A DNA stretch of 22,711 bases from Deltaproteobacteria bacterium (GCA_031257955.1 JAIRNQ010000201.1:1-22711), one strand, 5' to 3'. Numbered from the stretch's first letter, positions 14,701 through 22,197 are shown. The notes: a model not told the origin generated them from the letters alone. Translations and numbers: made by a program.

Positions 14701-16312
14701 GGCCGGGCAAGACAGAAATTACAACGCTTCCTCAAAAATCTATTCTGTGTCGCCATTTTCGGCGGAACTGACCGACTACGGCCTAAGCCAACCGGGAACC
14801 CTCAAGGCGGCGAGCGTGGAGATCTCTTCGCCCCTGACCTCGGACTCTCTCATTTCCTTAAATAATCAAACGCTTACGCCGGAGCGAACCAGCCTTCTCT
14901 TCGATCGTATTCATTTTACCTTCCTGTCGCTGGCCCTCCCCCGGGCGGTGGCCAACTCGGAAAAGTTCGACGTCAACGTCTCCTCGCTTTCGATGGGCCC
15001 AGTCCATATGACCGACTTCGGGCAGAACGATCCCGAAGCGCCCCTCCTCTCCAAACTTAGGATCTCCCGAGCCAGCCTGGACAACCTGACCGTGGCCTCC
15101 ATGAACGATTACGGGGGCGACCGAAAGCTGGCCATGAATCTGGACATCCCCTCCGGGAGCTTCTCCGATCTTTCCTTGGGGCGCTTGGTCGGGGCCATTC
15201 GAACCTCAAAGGGTCTATGGCCCAACGTGGAGTTTGGCGAGGGCAACCTTGAAGGCTTACGGTTTTTGCTTTCCACCAACCGCGACACCTATATCTCCTT
15301 TAGGGCCGGAAAGCTTAGCCTGGCCAACGTTAAGGATCTGACCACCGAAATCTTCGAGGCCAACGATCTGATCTACACCACCCGGACCCTCATCGGCGGC
15401 CAAAAAAAGGACACCGCCTCGGACGTCAAAAACCTGAGCCTCTTCGCCTTGGATTTGTCGCCCCTCTTTAACGGCAACTCCGGGGCCGCCGCCAATCCCA
15501 GCATCCTCAGCAAGGTTACGCCGCCCGTTAGCCTTAGCTGGGCCGGCATGGAGGGCTTCACTTTCTCCAACGACGATTTTAAGGTTGCCCTGGATTCCGT
15601 CAAGCTGGAGGGCCCCTTCGCCCACCTCAAGATCCCGGAACTGGCCGTGGCCCAATTCAAGGGCCTGAAAGTGGATCTCTCCGATTCCGGCTCGGCCACG
15701 GTTAATTTCGTGTCCCAGTTCCTGGAGGCCGAACAATTCAACGTAAGTTCTGAGGTTAAATTCGTTTACTCGCCGTCCACGGCCAAGGCCACTTTGACCG
15801 CCGCTCCCCTTCTGGAAGATCCCAACCTGTTTAACCTCTCTCTGGATCTGACCCTGGACGGCCTAAGCCCGTATTTGGTAAACGAGCTTTCAAAAATCGA
15901 CTACGGTTCCCGGGAAAGGGCCTTTTTCATGCCCGGCGCCGAAAAGCTGGTACTCACCGAGGCCAAGGTCAAGCTGGACAACCGGGCTTTGGCCAAAAAT
16001 TTCTTTTCCTCGATTACCACCCGCAGTAACCGACCGGCCAGCGAGCTGGAAAGCAACCTAAACAATAGGGTCAACGCCCTCATCGATAGGCTCCTGGGCC
16101 AAAACCTCGAATCCAAACGCCTTCTTGCCTCCGACGCCATTAAATTCGTCCACCAACCGGATTCGTTGGAGCTGTCGGCCAAGCCCACCCCCTCGCTGCC
16201 CGTCAACAAATTGCTGGCCGGTAACCTAAGCCCGGCCGACTTAAACTCCATGGCCATAAGCCTGTCCGCCAACGGCCAGACGCCGGTCGTCCTCCGGTGG
16301 GGCCCGCAATGA
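11735..16312 (+). CDS. 1525-residue membrane-anchored protein with Pro/Gly repeat tail and two tandem family domains (member 3)
   Basis: GTG 11735 follows AGGG with 8-nt spacing. Residues 1 to about 295 are Pro/Gln/Gly/Tyr-rich repeats with no fold. A basic patch (KGKRKNSK, about 299-306) precedes the only membrane span (308-330), so the repeats are predicted to be cytoplasmic and the rest periplasmic. Two copies of the same domain follow. Copy A (about 341-907) opens with F341-QAAMDQLFGANN-Y354 and ends SVTANEGPPIYL. Copy B (about 970-1525) opens with F975-SFLMDNLFGQGN-W988 and ends SLSANGQTPVVL. A linker of about 60 residues rich in Pro, Ser, Gly and Thr joins them. Copy B has no membrane span of its own, so the protein looks like a fusion of two family members. 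Copy A is coded with visibly more A/T than copy B. Function unknown. Confidence 0.65.
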   Translation: MSDFDNNPTDPKAPPASPGQPGYPPEEPSQGQPRVPTPPASPGQPGYPDLPSTPGQPSYPDLPSTPGQPSYPPEAPFQGQPQVPTLPPAYQSPPGQPGQPPAEAPFRSQPQVPTPPAYQSQPGQPGYPPAEEPFQGQPQVPTPPAYQSQPGQPSYPPAEAPFQGQPQVSTLPPYKGPQEPSQATLQGAPLSPYPDSQQSPQGAPQGPYEGAQQPPTPPAYQSQPGYPPEEPFQGQPQGPGYGGPQGPGYGGPGGPGYGGPQGPGYGGPQESGYGGPGGPGFGGPQGPQGPKGPLGPQGPKGKRKNSKLLWLGVGAVVLVIAAVLTLVILPRMAKNKASSAFQAAMDQLFGANNYHYQSLDYSLKNDTLVVSKLTFENNGLASDLGLTEIEKITLVDPAAEEDLLAALDNKAKAGTVLFGRLTVDGPKFSLLDDFLNGTIDASEVYFATSVKSLGVTNLTVSDTESYLAELLPLKWQNLSFDTLEIGGFDGGLHTNQRGNFRSYGPTNQVMHLDFSELVLASPKPDPEARGFFGPLRGYGPIQSFKLAGANLAVSLYDEEIAYRVKLDQLLATNFDLDSLESLVIDNVGVDCVLFEFDDEVELVQSLEKLEITGIDFSQTALVWAIEAEDEDLFTASLVANPANFGTFELTGYKGQVDALDLSWKRALFSFNYGATQAPSSMSSLLEELSASLKTGAKLSDLYLFRDILLSGFGRDTFTVNANNQMNYDPRSGTLTVTAAPKHELKDFFSVSSSATITGLTPRVLANLTIDDAFDLPAAKGSRGIKVVGIEATLKNENVKGLIVALLKIESAVNGRDFAMSYDQLKTLMIAPAIDKMVANVSASPRIKSQIAATLLASLENPGTVTISAKPETPVELSVLSNDNPETYLALNISVTANEGPPIYLASSTAGSSSPTPVAQGDRGQAPVGDSEPAVPATGQAIIGAGEVPTPDPGPVIPSPPENPQAVTPEDYWLKFSFLMDNLFGQGNWTAGQDRNYNASSKIYSVSPFSAELTDYGLSQPGTLKAASVEISSPLTSDSLISLNNQTLTPERTSLLFDRIHFTFLSLALPRAVANSEKFDVNVSSLSMGPVHMTDFGQNDPEAPLLSKLRISRASLDNLTVASMNDYGGDRKLAMNLDIPSGSFSDLSLGRLVGAIRTSKGLWPNVEFGEGNLEGLRFLLSTNRDTYISFRAGKLSLANVKDLTTEIFEANDLIYTTRTLIGGQKKDTASDVKNLSLFALDLSPLFNGNSGAAANPSILSKVTPPVSLSWAGMEGFTFSNDDFKVALDSVKLEGPFAHLKIPELAVAQFKGLKVDLSDSGSATVNFVSQFLEAEQFNVSSEVKFVYSPSTAKATLTAAPLLEDPNLFNLSLDLTLDGLSPYLVNELSKIDYGSRERAFFMPGAEKLVLTEAKVKLDNRALAKNFFSSITTRSNRPASELESNLNNRVNALIDRLLGQNLESKRLLASDAIKFVHQPDSLELSAKPTPSLPVNKLLAGNLSPADLNSMAISLSANGQTPVVLRWGPQ
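11785..12640 (+). repeat. In-frame tandem repeats coding the Pro/Gly-rich tail
   Basis: Four repeat types follow each other. First is a 12-residue unit PGQPxYPDLPST, with a 36-bp DNA unit repeated almost exactly around 11868-11945. Second is a 28-29-residue unit with the core PTPPAYQSQPGQPGYPP then EEPFQGQPQ, several copies to about 12240 and one more at about 12375-12445. Third is a GPGYGGPQ unit, about seven copies (12450-12580). Last are collagen-like Gly-X-Y triplets (GPQGPQGPKGPLGPQGPKG) to about 12640. The block stays in frame throughout. Confidence 0.8.
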
Positions 16313-16313
16313 T

Positions 16314-16344
16314 CCAGGCCGGTCCCGTCACGGTTCCGGCCTGG
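16314..16344 (+). other. Stem-loop directly after the 1525-residue protein gene
   Basis: CCAGGCCGG (16314-16322) pairs perfectly with CCGGCCTGG (16336-16344), and a small inner stem (CCG/CGG) lies in the loop. It begins 2 nt after the TGA. There is no U-tract, so read-through into the next gene is possible. Confidence 0.45.
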
Positions 16345-16417
16345 GGCCAAGGCCAAAAGAGGCCCGGTCTCGCCGCCGTTTTGGGCAGCCCATATACCGC
16401 TTCTCGGAGCTTTGCAA

Positions 16418-19400
16418 TTGTCAACCGGTAACGGCGATTACTACCCCACCGTCGTCGCCTACGCCGCGGACGCGCTCTTTCTCGAGCCCACCCCCGTCGG
16501 CAACCACAAAGGCCGCGTCGCTTACCTCTTTCGCACCCTGGGCGGCCACGGCCCCTTGGGCGGCCAGAAGGGCCTTCTCCGTTACGGCCGACAGACCCGA
16601 GAAGCCACGCTGGCCTCGGCCTTTGGCCCCTTAAGCCTCTTTATCCTAGACGGCGAGCTGGATCCCGAACCCGCCCCCGAGGAACCCGAGAGGCCACCGG
16701 TGTCTCCGGTGCCTCCGGTCACGGAGACGGGTGCGGAGACGGCCTCGGACAAGACTGCCGCCGGTAAACCTTTCGCCGCCAAAACTGCCCCTTTGGCCTC
16801 ACCCTTCGCCAAGACTCCGACCAAAGTCCAACCGGCGCCAGCGCCCAAAGAACCCGCGCCTACGGCTAAATCCGCTCCCAAACCCGTGCCCAAGCCGTTA
16901 TTGGCCCACTTCCTCCCGCACCCGGAAAGCCCCCAACCCAATCGTTTCCCCAATCCCTTTACCCTATACGCCCAATCACGAAGCGATTTGGGTCCAGGCC
17001 CAACCGGCGAGACTTCCGAGGCACCCATCGCTACGGCCGGGGGGACCAAAAAATCCGATCGAAAGAAAATCCACCAGCCGAACGTCCTTCTGCCCGGCGG
17101 GGATCTCTTCCTGGATCCGGCCAAGGGTTGGCTGATGGCCCTTTCCGAGGCCTTGCCCGGCAGCGACGACCCCTGGCCCGGGGACCAGTGGCCGGCCCTG
17201 GCAGGCCCGGAACTACCACCCCCGGGGGTGTCCTTTGTCTGGGTTAAGGCCGAGCGCCTCCCCGAGACGGTAGCCGATTTGGCCCAAGCCTTGGCCAAGG
17301 ACGGGGAGGGGCAAACCCTGGTACTTTCCGGGCTGGACGGCCCCCTGGAGGCCCTGGCCGATCGGCTGGGCGAGGGGGCCTTGGCCATCACGCCCAAACC
17401 CTCGACCCTTAAGGCTCTGGACGCCATTTCGCTGGAAAGCCGCCTGGACGCCATAAAACAGGGACGGAAAAATGAGGCCGAAAAGATCCGGGCCGACTTT
17501 CTCATCCACCAAAAATCGGAAAAGCTCGTCTCCGAAAGGCTGGAGTGCTGGACCAGGCTCCAGGGCCTGACCAGATCCCTAAGCCACCTGCGAAACGAGG
17601 CCCACCAGAGAAAATCCGAGTGGACGGCCCGGGAGATCGATCTAATCGACTCCCAGAGGGACTACGATAAAGCCGAAAAGGGCCAGGGCGGGCTCATGGG
17701 ACTATTGGGGCGCAAGAGCCGCGGCGATCGCCTGGAGCGCAGCAAAGCCATGCTGGACGAGGCCGAGCGATCCATGCGCCGGGTCCGCCTGGAGATGGAG
17801 TCGCTGCTCTCCGAAGCCAGAACCGTCGAGGCCCAACTCACGGCGGCCCGGGACCGGGTTAAATCCCTCCCGGATCGGGAAAGCCTATCCGACGAGTTGG
17901 AGGCCCTCAAATCCGTTGGCCAAAGCCTGATCTCCCAGGCGGCGGCCCTGGAACTTCCGGTTAGCGACTCCCAGATGGAGACCGGCCTTCTGGCCGCGGC
18001 CCAGGTGACCCTTTCCAGAATCGGCGGCCTACTGCCCTTCCAAAGCGTGGACAACCTCCTAATCGCCGCCCCGACGGTTACCGATCCCGAGAGCCGGGAA
18101 GCCCTGACCGCCTTCGCCCGCCTGGCCAAAAAACGCCTGGTCATCGCCGCCGACTTCACCAGCTGGTCCTGGACCGGCTCGCCACCGACCGACCCCCAAA
18201 CCGGCCATCCGGCTTGGCGCTCCTTCATGGCCGCCGCCACCCTCCCCGGCCCGCCCTCGCAACCGGCGTCCTTTCTGGGGCCCCTGCCCAAGCTGGCCAA
18301 GATTCCGGTCAGCCCGGCGAGTCCCGGCCCCGTAAGCCACGGCCTGGGGGGCGTTAGCCCCCGGGACCAGGCCGAAGGTTTTCCCGAGGCCTTGCGGCCC
18401 GAACCGGCCAAGTACGATTTTTTAATCAAAATGGGTTTTGAGTCTGGCTTGGCCAAATTGCCCTTAAACCACCCCGCCGGACCTTCGCTGCGGGCCTTCG
18501 GGGACATAGGGCCCTTTTGCCCGGTCTCGGCCCTGGCCTCGATCCGGCTGGCCATAGAGGCCTCCCGGAAGGCCAAGTCCGCGGGCGAGGCGGCCAACGT
18601 CTATGTCATGTGCGGCTCCAGGGCCCAGGCCGCCCTGGCCCGCTCGCTTCTGTTGGATTTTGGGGCCCCGGCCGGGATCATGGCCGGGGTGCCCCAGGAC
18701 TTCGAACTTTGGCCGCGGGCGCCTTTGGTCATACTGGATTCGGCCCTGGCCCCGCCCCAGGTCTCCAACGCCCTGACCAGCCCCGAAATGGGCCGGCCCT
18801 CAATTCTTAGGGCCCTGAATTTGGCCGACGGGGCCCTGGTCGTCTGCGGCGCCCCGGCCTCAATGGACGAACTCCCGCCCAAGTCGCACCTGGCCAAACT
18901 CTGGTCCGGCTTAACGGACGTGGCCTGGCCGGGCTGGTTGCCTTTACAGCCGGCACCTTTCTGGGAGGCCCTGGATCAGGCCAAGAACGAAGCCTTCATG
19001 ATTCTTCCGCCCTTCGAGAAAGATTGGTGGCTCCCCCTGGCCAACCATTTCATGTCTGCCTTGCGCCGCAAGGTTAAGCTGACCATCGTCTCGGAGCTGC
19101 CCCAGGAAGGATCCCGCGACTACCCCGGCCAAGTCATCAGGGAACTTCGCCTCTTCGGGGCCAACGTCGTTCTTTCGGAAGGCTTTTCGGATCTCCTGAC
19201 CCTCATCGACGGAAAGCACTTTTCCTTGGGCGCCCCCGGCGGCCAGGCCGGGCGCAAGCGCTGGCCCTTCCTGGTCTCGCTGGAACTGCCCGAGACCGTG
19301 CCCCTTTTGATGAACCTCTTCCAGAGCGATACCATCCAAACCAAACTGGGGCCGGGCGGCCCGCACGGTTGCCCCCTTTGCGGCTGGCCCTACCTTCTGG

Positions 19401-19666
19401 TAAACCAGGGACGCCAGCGGGACTTCGATTACCGCCAAGGCCTGCGCCTGGGCTGCCTAAACCCCTCCTGCGCCAACCACAAGCGCCCCAGACGCCTGGA
19501 CGAGCGTTGGCCCTTCACCAATCCCCCCGTCTGCCCGGTGGATAAGATGACCCCCTACTCCCTCAAACCCGCCGGCCGAACCCAAAACTGGGTCTGCCCC
19601 AAACACGGCCCCGATTGCCCCACCTTTCGCCACGTCCCCGGCGACTGCCCAAACTATCGTCCCTAA
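16418..19666 (+). CDS. Apparent pseudo-helicase: degenerate superfamily 1 helicase plus dead PLD domain and zinc ribbons
   Basis: TTG 16418 is the likely start (GGAG 8 nt upstream), giving 1082 residues. Residues 1-80 are a small unknown domain, and 82-215 a Pro/Ala/Glu/Thr-rich linker. The rest follows the order of UPF1/DNA2-like SF1 helicases but without their catalytic residues. FVWVKAERLPETVADLAQAL (273-292) stands where GPPGTGKT belongs. QTLVLSGLDGPLEALADRL (299-317) is motif Ia-like, and a coiled coil follows at about 343-483. VDNLLIAAPT (544-553) replaces Walker B; RLVIAADFTSW (573-583) replaces the GDxxQL motif III. VYVMCGSRAQAALARSLL (728-745), LVILDS (770-775) and RALNLADGALVVCG (798-811) match motifs IV-VI. 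Residues 855-941 look like a phospholipase D domain whose HxKxxxxD is now SxLxxxxD (S924, L926, D931). Zinc-ribbon cysteines end the protein: C985/C988/C1013/C1018 and C1039/C1060/C1067/C1077. No GKT or GKS occurs. Homology is judged by eye. Confidence 0.6.
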   Translation: MSTGNGDYYPTVVAYAADALFLEPTPVGNHKGRVAYLFRTLGGHGPLGGQKGLLRYGRQTREATLASAFGPLSLFILDGELDPEPAPEEPERPPVSPVPPVTETGAETASDKTAAGKPFAAKTAPLASPFAKTPTKVQPAPAPKEPAPTAKSAPKPVPKPLLAHFLPHPESPQPNRFPNPFTLYAQSRSDLGPGPTGETSEAPIATAGGTKKSDRKKIHQPNVLLPGGDLFLDPAKGWLMALSEALPGSDDPWPGDQWPALAGPELPPPGVSFVWVKAERLPETVADLAQALAKDGEGQTLVLSGLDGPLEALADRLGEGALAITPKPSTLKALDAISLESRLDAIKQGRKNEAEKIRADFLIHQKSEKLVSERLECWTRLQGLTRSLSHLRNEAHQRKSEWTAREIDLIDSQRDYDKAEKGQGGLMGLLGRKSRGDRLERSKAMLDEAERSMRRVRLEMESLLSEARTVEAQLTAARDRVKSLPDRESLSDELEALKSVGQSLISQAAALELPVSDSQMETGLLAAAQVTLSRIGGLLPFQSVDNLLIAAPTVTDPESREALTAFARLAKKRLVIAADFTSWSWTGSPPTDPQTGHPAWRSFMAAATLPGPPSQPASFLGPLPKLAKIPVSPASPGPVSHGLGGVSPRDQAEGFPEALRPEPAKYDFLIKMGFESGLAKLPLNHPAGPSLRAFGDIGPFCPVSALASIRLAIEASRKAKSAGEAANVYVMCGSRAQAALARSLLLDFGAPAGIMAGVPQDFELWPRAPLVILDSALAPPQVSNALTSPEMGRPSILRALNLADGALVVCGAPASMDELPPKSHLAKLWSGLTDVAWPGWLPLQPAPFWEALDQAKNEAFMILPPFEKDWWLPLANHFMSALRRKVKLTIVSELPQEGSRDYPGQVIRELRLFGANVVLSEGFSDLLTLIDGKHFSLGAPGGQAGRKRWPFLVSLELPETVPLLMNLFQSDTIQTKLGPGGPHGCPLCGWPYLLVNQGRQRDFDYRQGLRLGCLNPSCANHKRPRRLDERWPFTNPPVCPVDKMTPYSLKPAGRTQNWVCPKHGPDCPTFRHVPGDCPNYRP

Positions 19667-19992
19667 AGACCGGTAGTTGGCCCAGCTGGCAATTCCGCCC
19701 AGCTTGCCGGGTCGGCCGGCCGGATCACCGGTCGGCAGGAGGGACTTCGAAAGGTCAGATTATTCGCTTATCAAAAATTTAATTTATTATTTACTTTTTT
19801 AATGGTTTACGCTGTCAATTCCTATATACGACTAATATCGTTCCCGGTTTTTGTTGCGTTCAAGGCCCATATATACTACAATAATGGTACCGCGATGGTC
19901 GATAACCACCTTTGGGTGGCCCTTCCGGGCCGCGCCGCGGGGCGGGTCGAACTTGTCCGCCCCCGCCAAGAAACGATGGTGCTGGTTTTAAG
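19667..19992 (+). promoter_or_regulatory. Gap upstream of family member 4 with possible promoter and leader
   Basis: The first 90 nt are GC-rich with inverted repeats (GACCGGT 19668-19674 and ACCGGTC 19727-19733, far apart). From 19757 to about 19890 the sequence is AT-rich. A promoter-like pair is TTGTTG (19851-19856) and TATACT (19872-19877) with 15-nt spacing, short of the ideal 17. A short open frame, ATG 19895 to TGA 19996 (33 codons), ends overlapping the GTG 19993 start as GTGA. It has no clear ribosome binding site, so I do not call it a gene. Confidence 0.3.
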
Positions 19993-21936
19993 GTGACTAC
20001 TCCCGAACCAAGCCACGAACCGGAAAAAAGGCCAACTTGGCGAATCGTTTTGAGCTGGGTTCCCTACGCCTCGGTTTTACTGGTGGCCGTGATATTTTTC
20101 GGCCTGGGCTTCATGAAAAGCTCGGATCGCTGGGAACCTTTCGCCCAGTGGCTCAACCGGGCCGTCGGCCAGGGGGCCTGGAAATCCGGAAACCACGAAT
20201 TCAAGTCCAGTACCGACAGTCTCATCGTGGAAAACCTCTCCCTGGCCAACGGGGCCATCTTTGGGCTCAAGGGCCCGGTGACCGTAAGGAAACTGGAGAT
20301 CGTCGCCCCCAGCTTCAAGGATAACCAGGCCCGGGCCGATCTGCTCATGGTTCACGGCTTGGCCAACGGCCGATCGGATGCCCCAGGCGGCGCCTTCGCC
20401 GGAACGCTGGCCATCGAATACGCCGAGCTCCAACGCCTGGATCTCTCCGGCCCCGGCCCCAACCCGGCCATCTCGGCCGACTCGGGGCTAGCCAAAAACC
20501 TCACGGCGGCCTGGACCCGTTCCGACGGCCCGGCCCGCGGCGATCAACCGACCCAAACCCGTTCGCTGTCTTTGGTCCTAAAGAAGGCTGGCTTTAGCGG
20601 CGGGGTGGTCCTCGATCCCTCAGGGGGCCTGTCGGTCAACCAAGGAAGCCTCAATGGGCTTACCATTACCGTCGATCCCGGCGACGACCCCTCACAAATC
20701 ACCGTGGCCTCCCTGTCGGTCAGCTCCCTGGACGAGAAGGCCCGCAGCCAAACCCTCGAGCTAAGCGATTTAACCTACGGCTTCCGCTTGGGAGACCTTG
20801 ACGCGCCCGACCGGCCCCCGGTGGACATTACCCTGGGCCGCCTCAAGGTCCAATCCCTGGATCTGGGCCCCATGGTCCAAAGCCTTAGCCACTTGTCCCT
20901 GACCGAGCTGGCCGAGTTGTGGCTCTCCGGCCCGGCCGGCCAACCGCGCCGGCGACTCTCGGCCTCCCTGGCCCTCAGCCGCCCCTTCGGGGCCGCCCGG
21001 GCCGAGCTTAGCGATCTGGCCCTGACCGCCGCTTCCGGCCAAAGCCTCTTCGCCAAAGAAATTACCCTCAGCCCCCTCACCCGCTTTAACCTCAAGGCCC
21101 AAGTCAAAGGCCTGGGCTTCTCCCTTGGCCCAGGGACGGGCCCAGAGCCCCAGGAGACGGCACCAGTGGCCGCCCCAGAGACGTCACCGGAAACGGCAAC
21201 AGAGACGGTCATGGCGCCACCACCGGAGGGGGCCCAAGGCGAGTCTTTGGGCCCATGGCTGAGCCCCTTTCAAAACGCCGGGTTATTTCCCCTTTCCGGG
21301 AACCTGGAGCTAAGCTCGGTCTACGAGCCCTCGGATCAGAGCTACGTTTTGGAGCTCGTAAACCTTGAACTCCCGGGACTCGTCTCCGGAAACCTAAAGC
21401 TAAACCTAGCCGATATCGACCGGGCTAGCCTGGATAGCTTAAGCCACCTGACTTTGGACAATCCCCTGGACCCCTTGATGGAATCGGGCCTCCACCACTC
21501 CAAGCTCACCAGCCTCACCGTTTCCCTCAAGGACGCCGCGCTTACCGAGCGTTTGATCTCGGTCGCCCAGCCCCGGGGCGACGATTCCGAAAGCCTGGCC
21601 GCCAAAAGCCAACGCCTGTCAGATCTTTTCGAGATGGCCCTGACCATCCGCTTTGACAACGTGGTGGAGAACACCAAAGAAATCGCCGACCTCATCCGGG
21701 CCTTCCTGGCTACCCCAAAAACCATCGCCCTTTCCGTTGAACCCCAGCCTCCCCTCACCCCCGGGGACGTCAGGTTCAGCCGCGATATCCCCACTCTCAT
21801 GAACTCAATCAACATCGCCCTCTCGGTAAACGAACGGCCTCCCCTGAAGGTCCTCTTCAGGACCGATCCGGCCGCCTTTGACCGCGACTACACCCGGGAC
21901 GAATCCGGCCTCTACCCGGCCGAATCCAAGCCCTGA
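19993..21936 (+). CDS. Single-span membrane-anchored protein, family member 4, function unknown
   Basis: From GTG 19993 the protein has 647 residues: a hydrophilic N-terminus (TTPEPSHEPEKRPTWR), one membrane span at about 18-41, then the family motif F50-AQWLNRAVGQGA-W63. The predicted periplasmic body is beta-rich (for example LSLVLKKAGFSGGVVL, ITVASLSVSSL). A low-complexity Pro/Glu/Thr/Ala linker (nt about 21130-21240) separates it from the C-terminal module, which begins near LELSSVYEPSDQSYVLEL and closes with SINIALSVNERPPLKVLF. The start is uncertain: GTG 19993 has only AAGG touching it, and TTG 19912 would add 27 Pro/Gly/Arg-rich residues. The first nine bases of an upstream open frame (ATGGTCGAT at 19895) are identical to the start of family member 2, hinting that the original start lay there in another frame. 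It is coded at high GC, like the housekeeping genes. Confidence 0.62.
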   Translation: MTTPEPSHEPEKRPTWRIVLSWVPYASVLLVAVIFFGLGFMKSSDRWEPFAQWLNRAVGQGAWKSGNHEFKSSTDSLIVENLSLANGAIFGLKGPVTVRKLEIVAPSFKDNQARADLLMVHGLANGRSDAPGGAFAGTLAIEYAELQRLDLSGPGPNPAISADSGLAKNLTAAWTRSDGPARGDQPTQTRSLSLVLKKAGFSGGVVLDPSGGLSVNQGSLNGLTITVDPGDDPSQITVASLSVSSLDEKARSQTLELSDLTYGFRLGDLDAPDRPPVDITLGRLKVQSLDLGPMVQSLSHLSLTELAELWLSGPAGQPRRRLSASLALSRPFGAARAELSDLALTAASGQSLFAKEITLSPLTRFNLKAQVKGLGFSLGPGTGPEPQETAPVAAPETSPETATETVMAPPPEGAQGESLGPWLSPFQNAGLFPLSGNLELSSVYEPSDQSYVLELVNLELPGLVSGNLKLNLADIDRASLDSLSHLTLDNPLDPLMESGLHHSKLTSLTVSLKDAALTERLISVAQPRGDDSESLAAKSQRLSDLFEMALTIRFDNVVENTKEIADLIRAFLATPKTIALSVEPQPPLTPGDVRFSRDIPTLMNSINIALSVNERPPLKVLFRTDPAAFDRDYTRDESGLYPAESKP

Positions 21937-22004
21937 CCAGGGCCAGGCCCAGGCCCGAGCCAAACCCAGGCCCCAGGCCCTAGCTAGTCCGGGCCCAAGC
22001 ATAG

Positions 22005-22022
22005 TCCCGGCTCCAGCCGGGA
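22005..22022 (+). other. Inverted repeat after family member 4
   Basis: TCCCGGCT (22005-22012) and AGCCGGGA (22015-22022) are perfect complements separated by CC. It could form a 6-bp stem with a 6-nt loop. It lies 68 nt after the stop and has no T-run. Confidence 0.35.
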
Positions 22023-22162
22023 ACCTGAAACCGGGTTGTCAAATCAGAACCGAACGGCTAGGCGCTTGTTGGGGTTTGTAAGACCAAACTAAAATTATAG
22101 CCTCCTATCGCCCAATGTAAGCCTTAAATCATTCCCATAAAATCTATAACAAATCGTTAAAA

Positions 22163-22191
22163 TTTAACTAATTTAACTATACGCCTATAAA
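22163..22191 (+). promoter_or_regulatory. Candidate sigma70-type promoter in the AT-rich gap
   Basis: TTTAAC (22163-22168), 17-nt spacer, TATAAA (22186-22191). The -10 matches consensus at 5 of 6 positions and the -35 at 3 of 6. In AT-rich sequence such matches are common by chance. It is listed because a strong terminator lies about 215 nt downstream with no convincing gene between. Confidence 0.25.
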
Positions 22192-22197
22192 TATATA

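Noticed and set aside
16582..17505. Long open frame (307 codons) on the minus strand
   Set aside because: It lies wholly inside the pseudo-helicase gene, has Arg/Ser/Gly/Ala-rich sequence with no domain, and is expected from the strong third-position GC bias of the + strand gene.
17755..17778. Acidic LDEAE-like string in the 1082-residue protein as a possible Walker B
   Set aside because: It lies within the charged coiled coil (MLDEAERSMRRVRL), not after a hydrophobic strand and not at the motif II position.
17662..18597. Minus-strand open frame of 311 codons
   Set aside because: Same reason: an antisense shadow of the coiled-coil and helicase-like region, with no recognisable motif.
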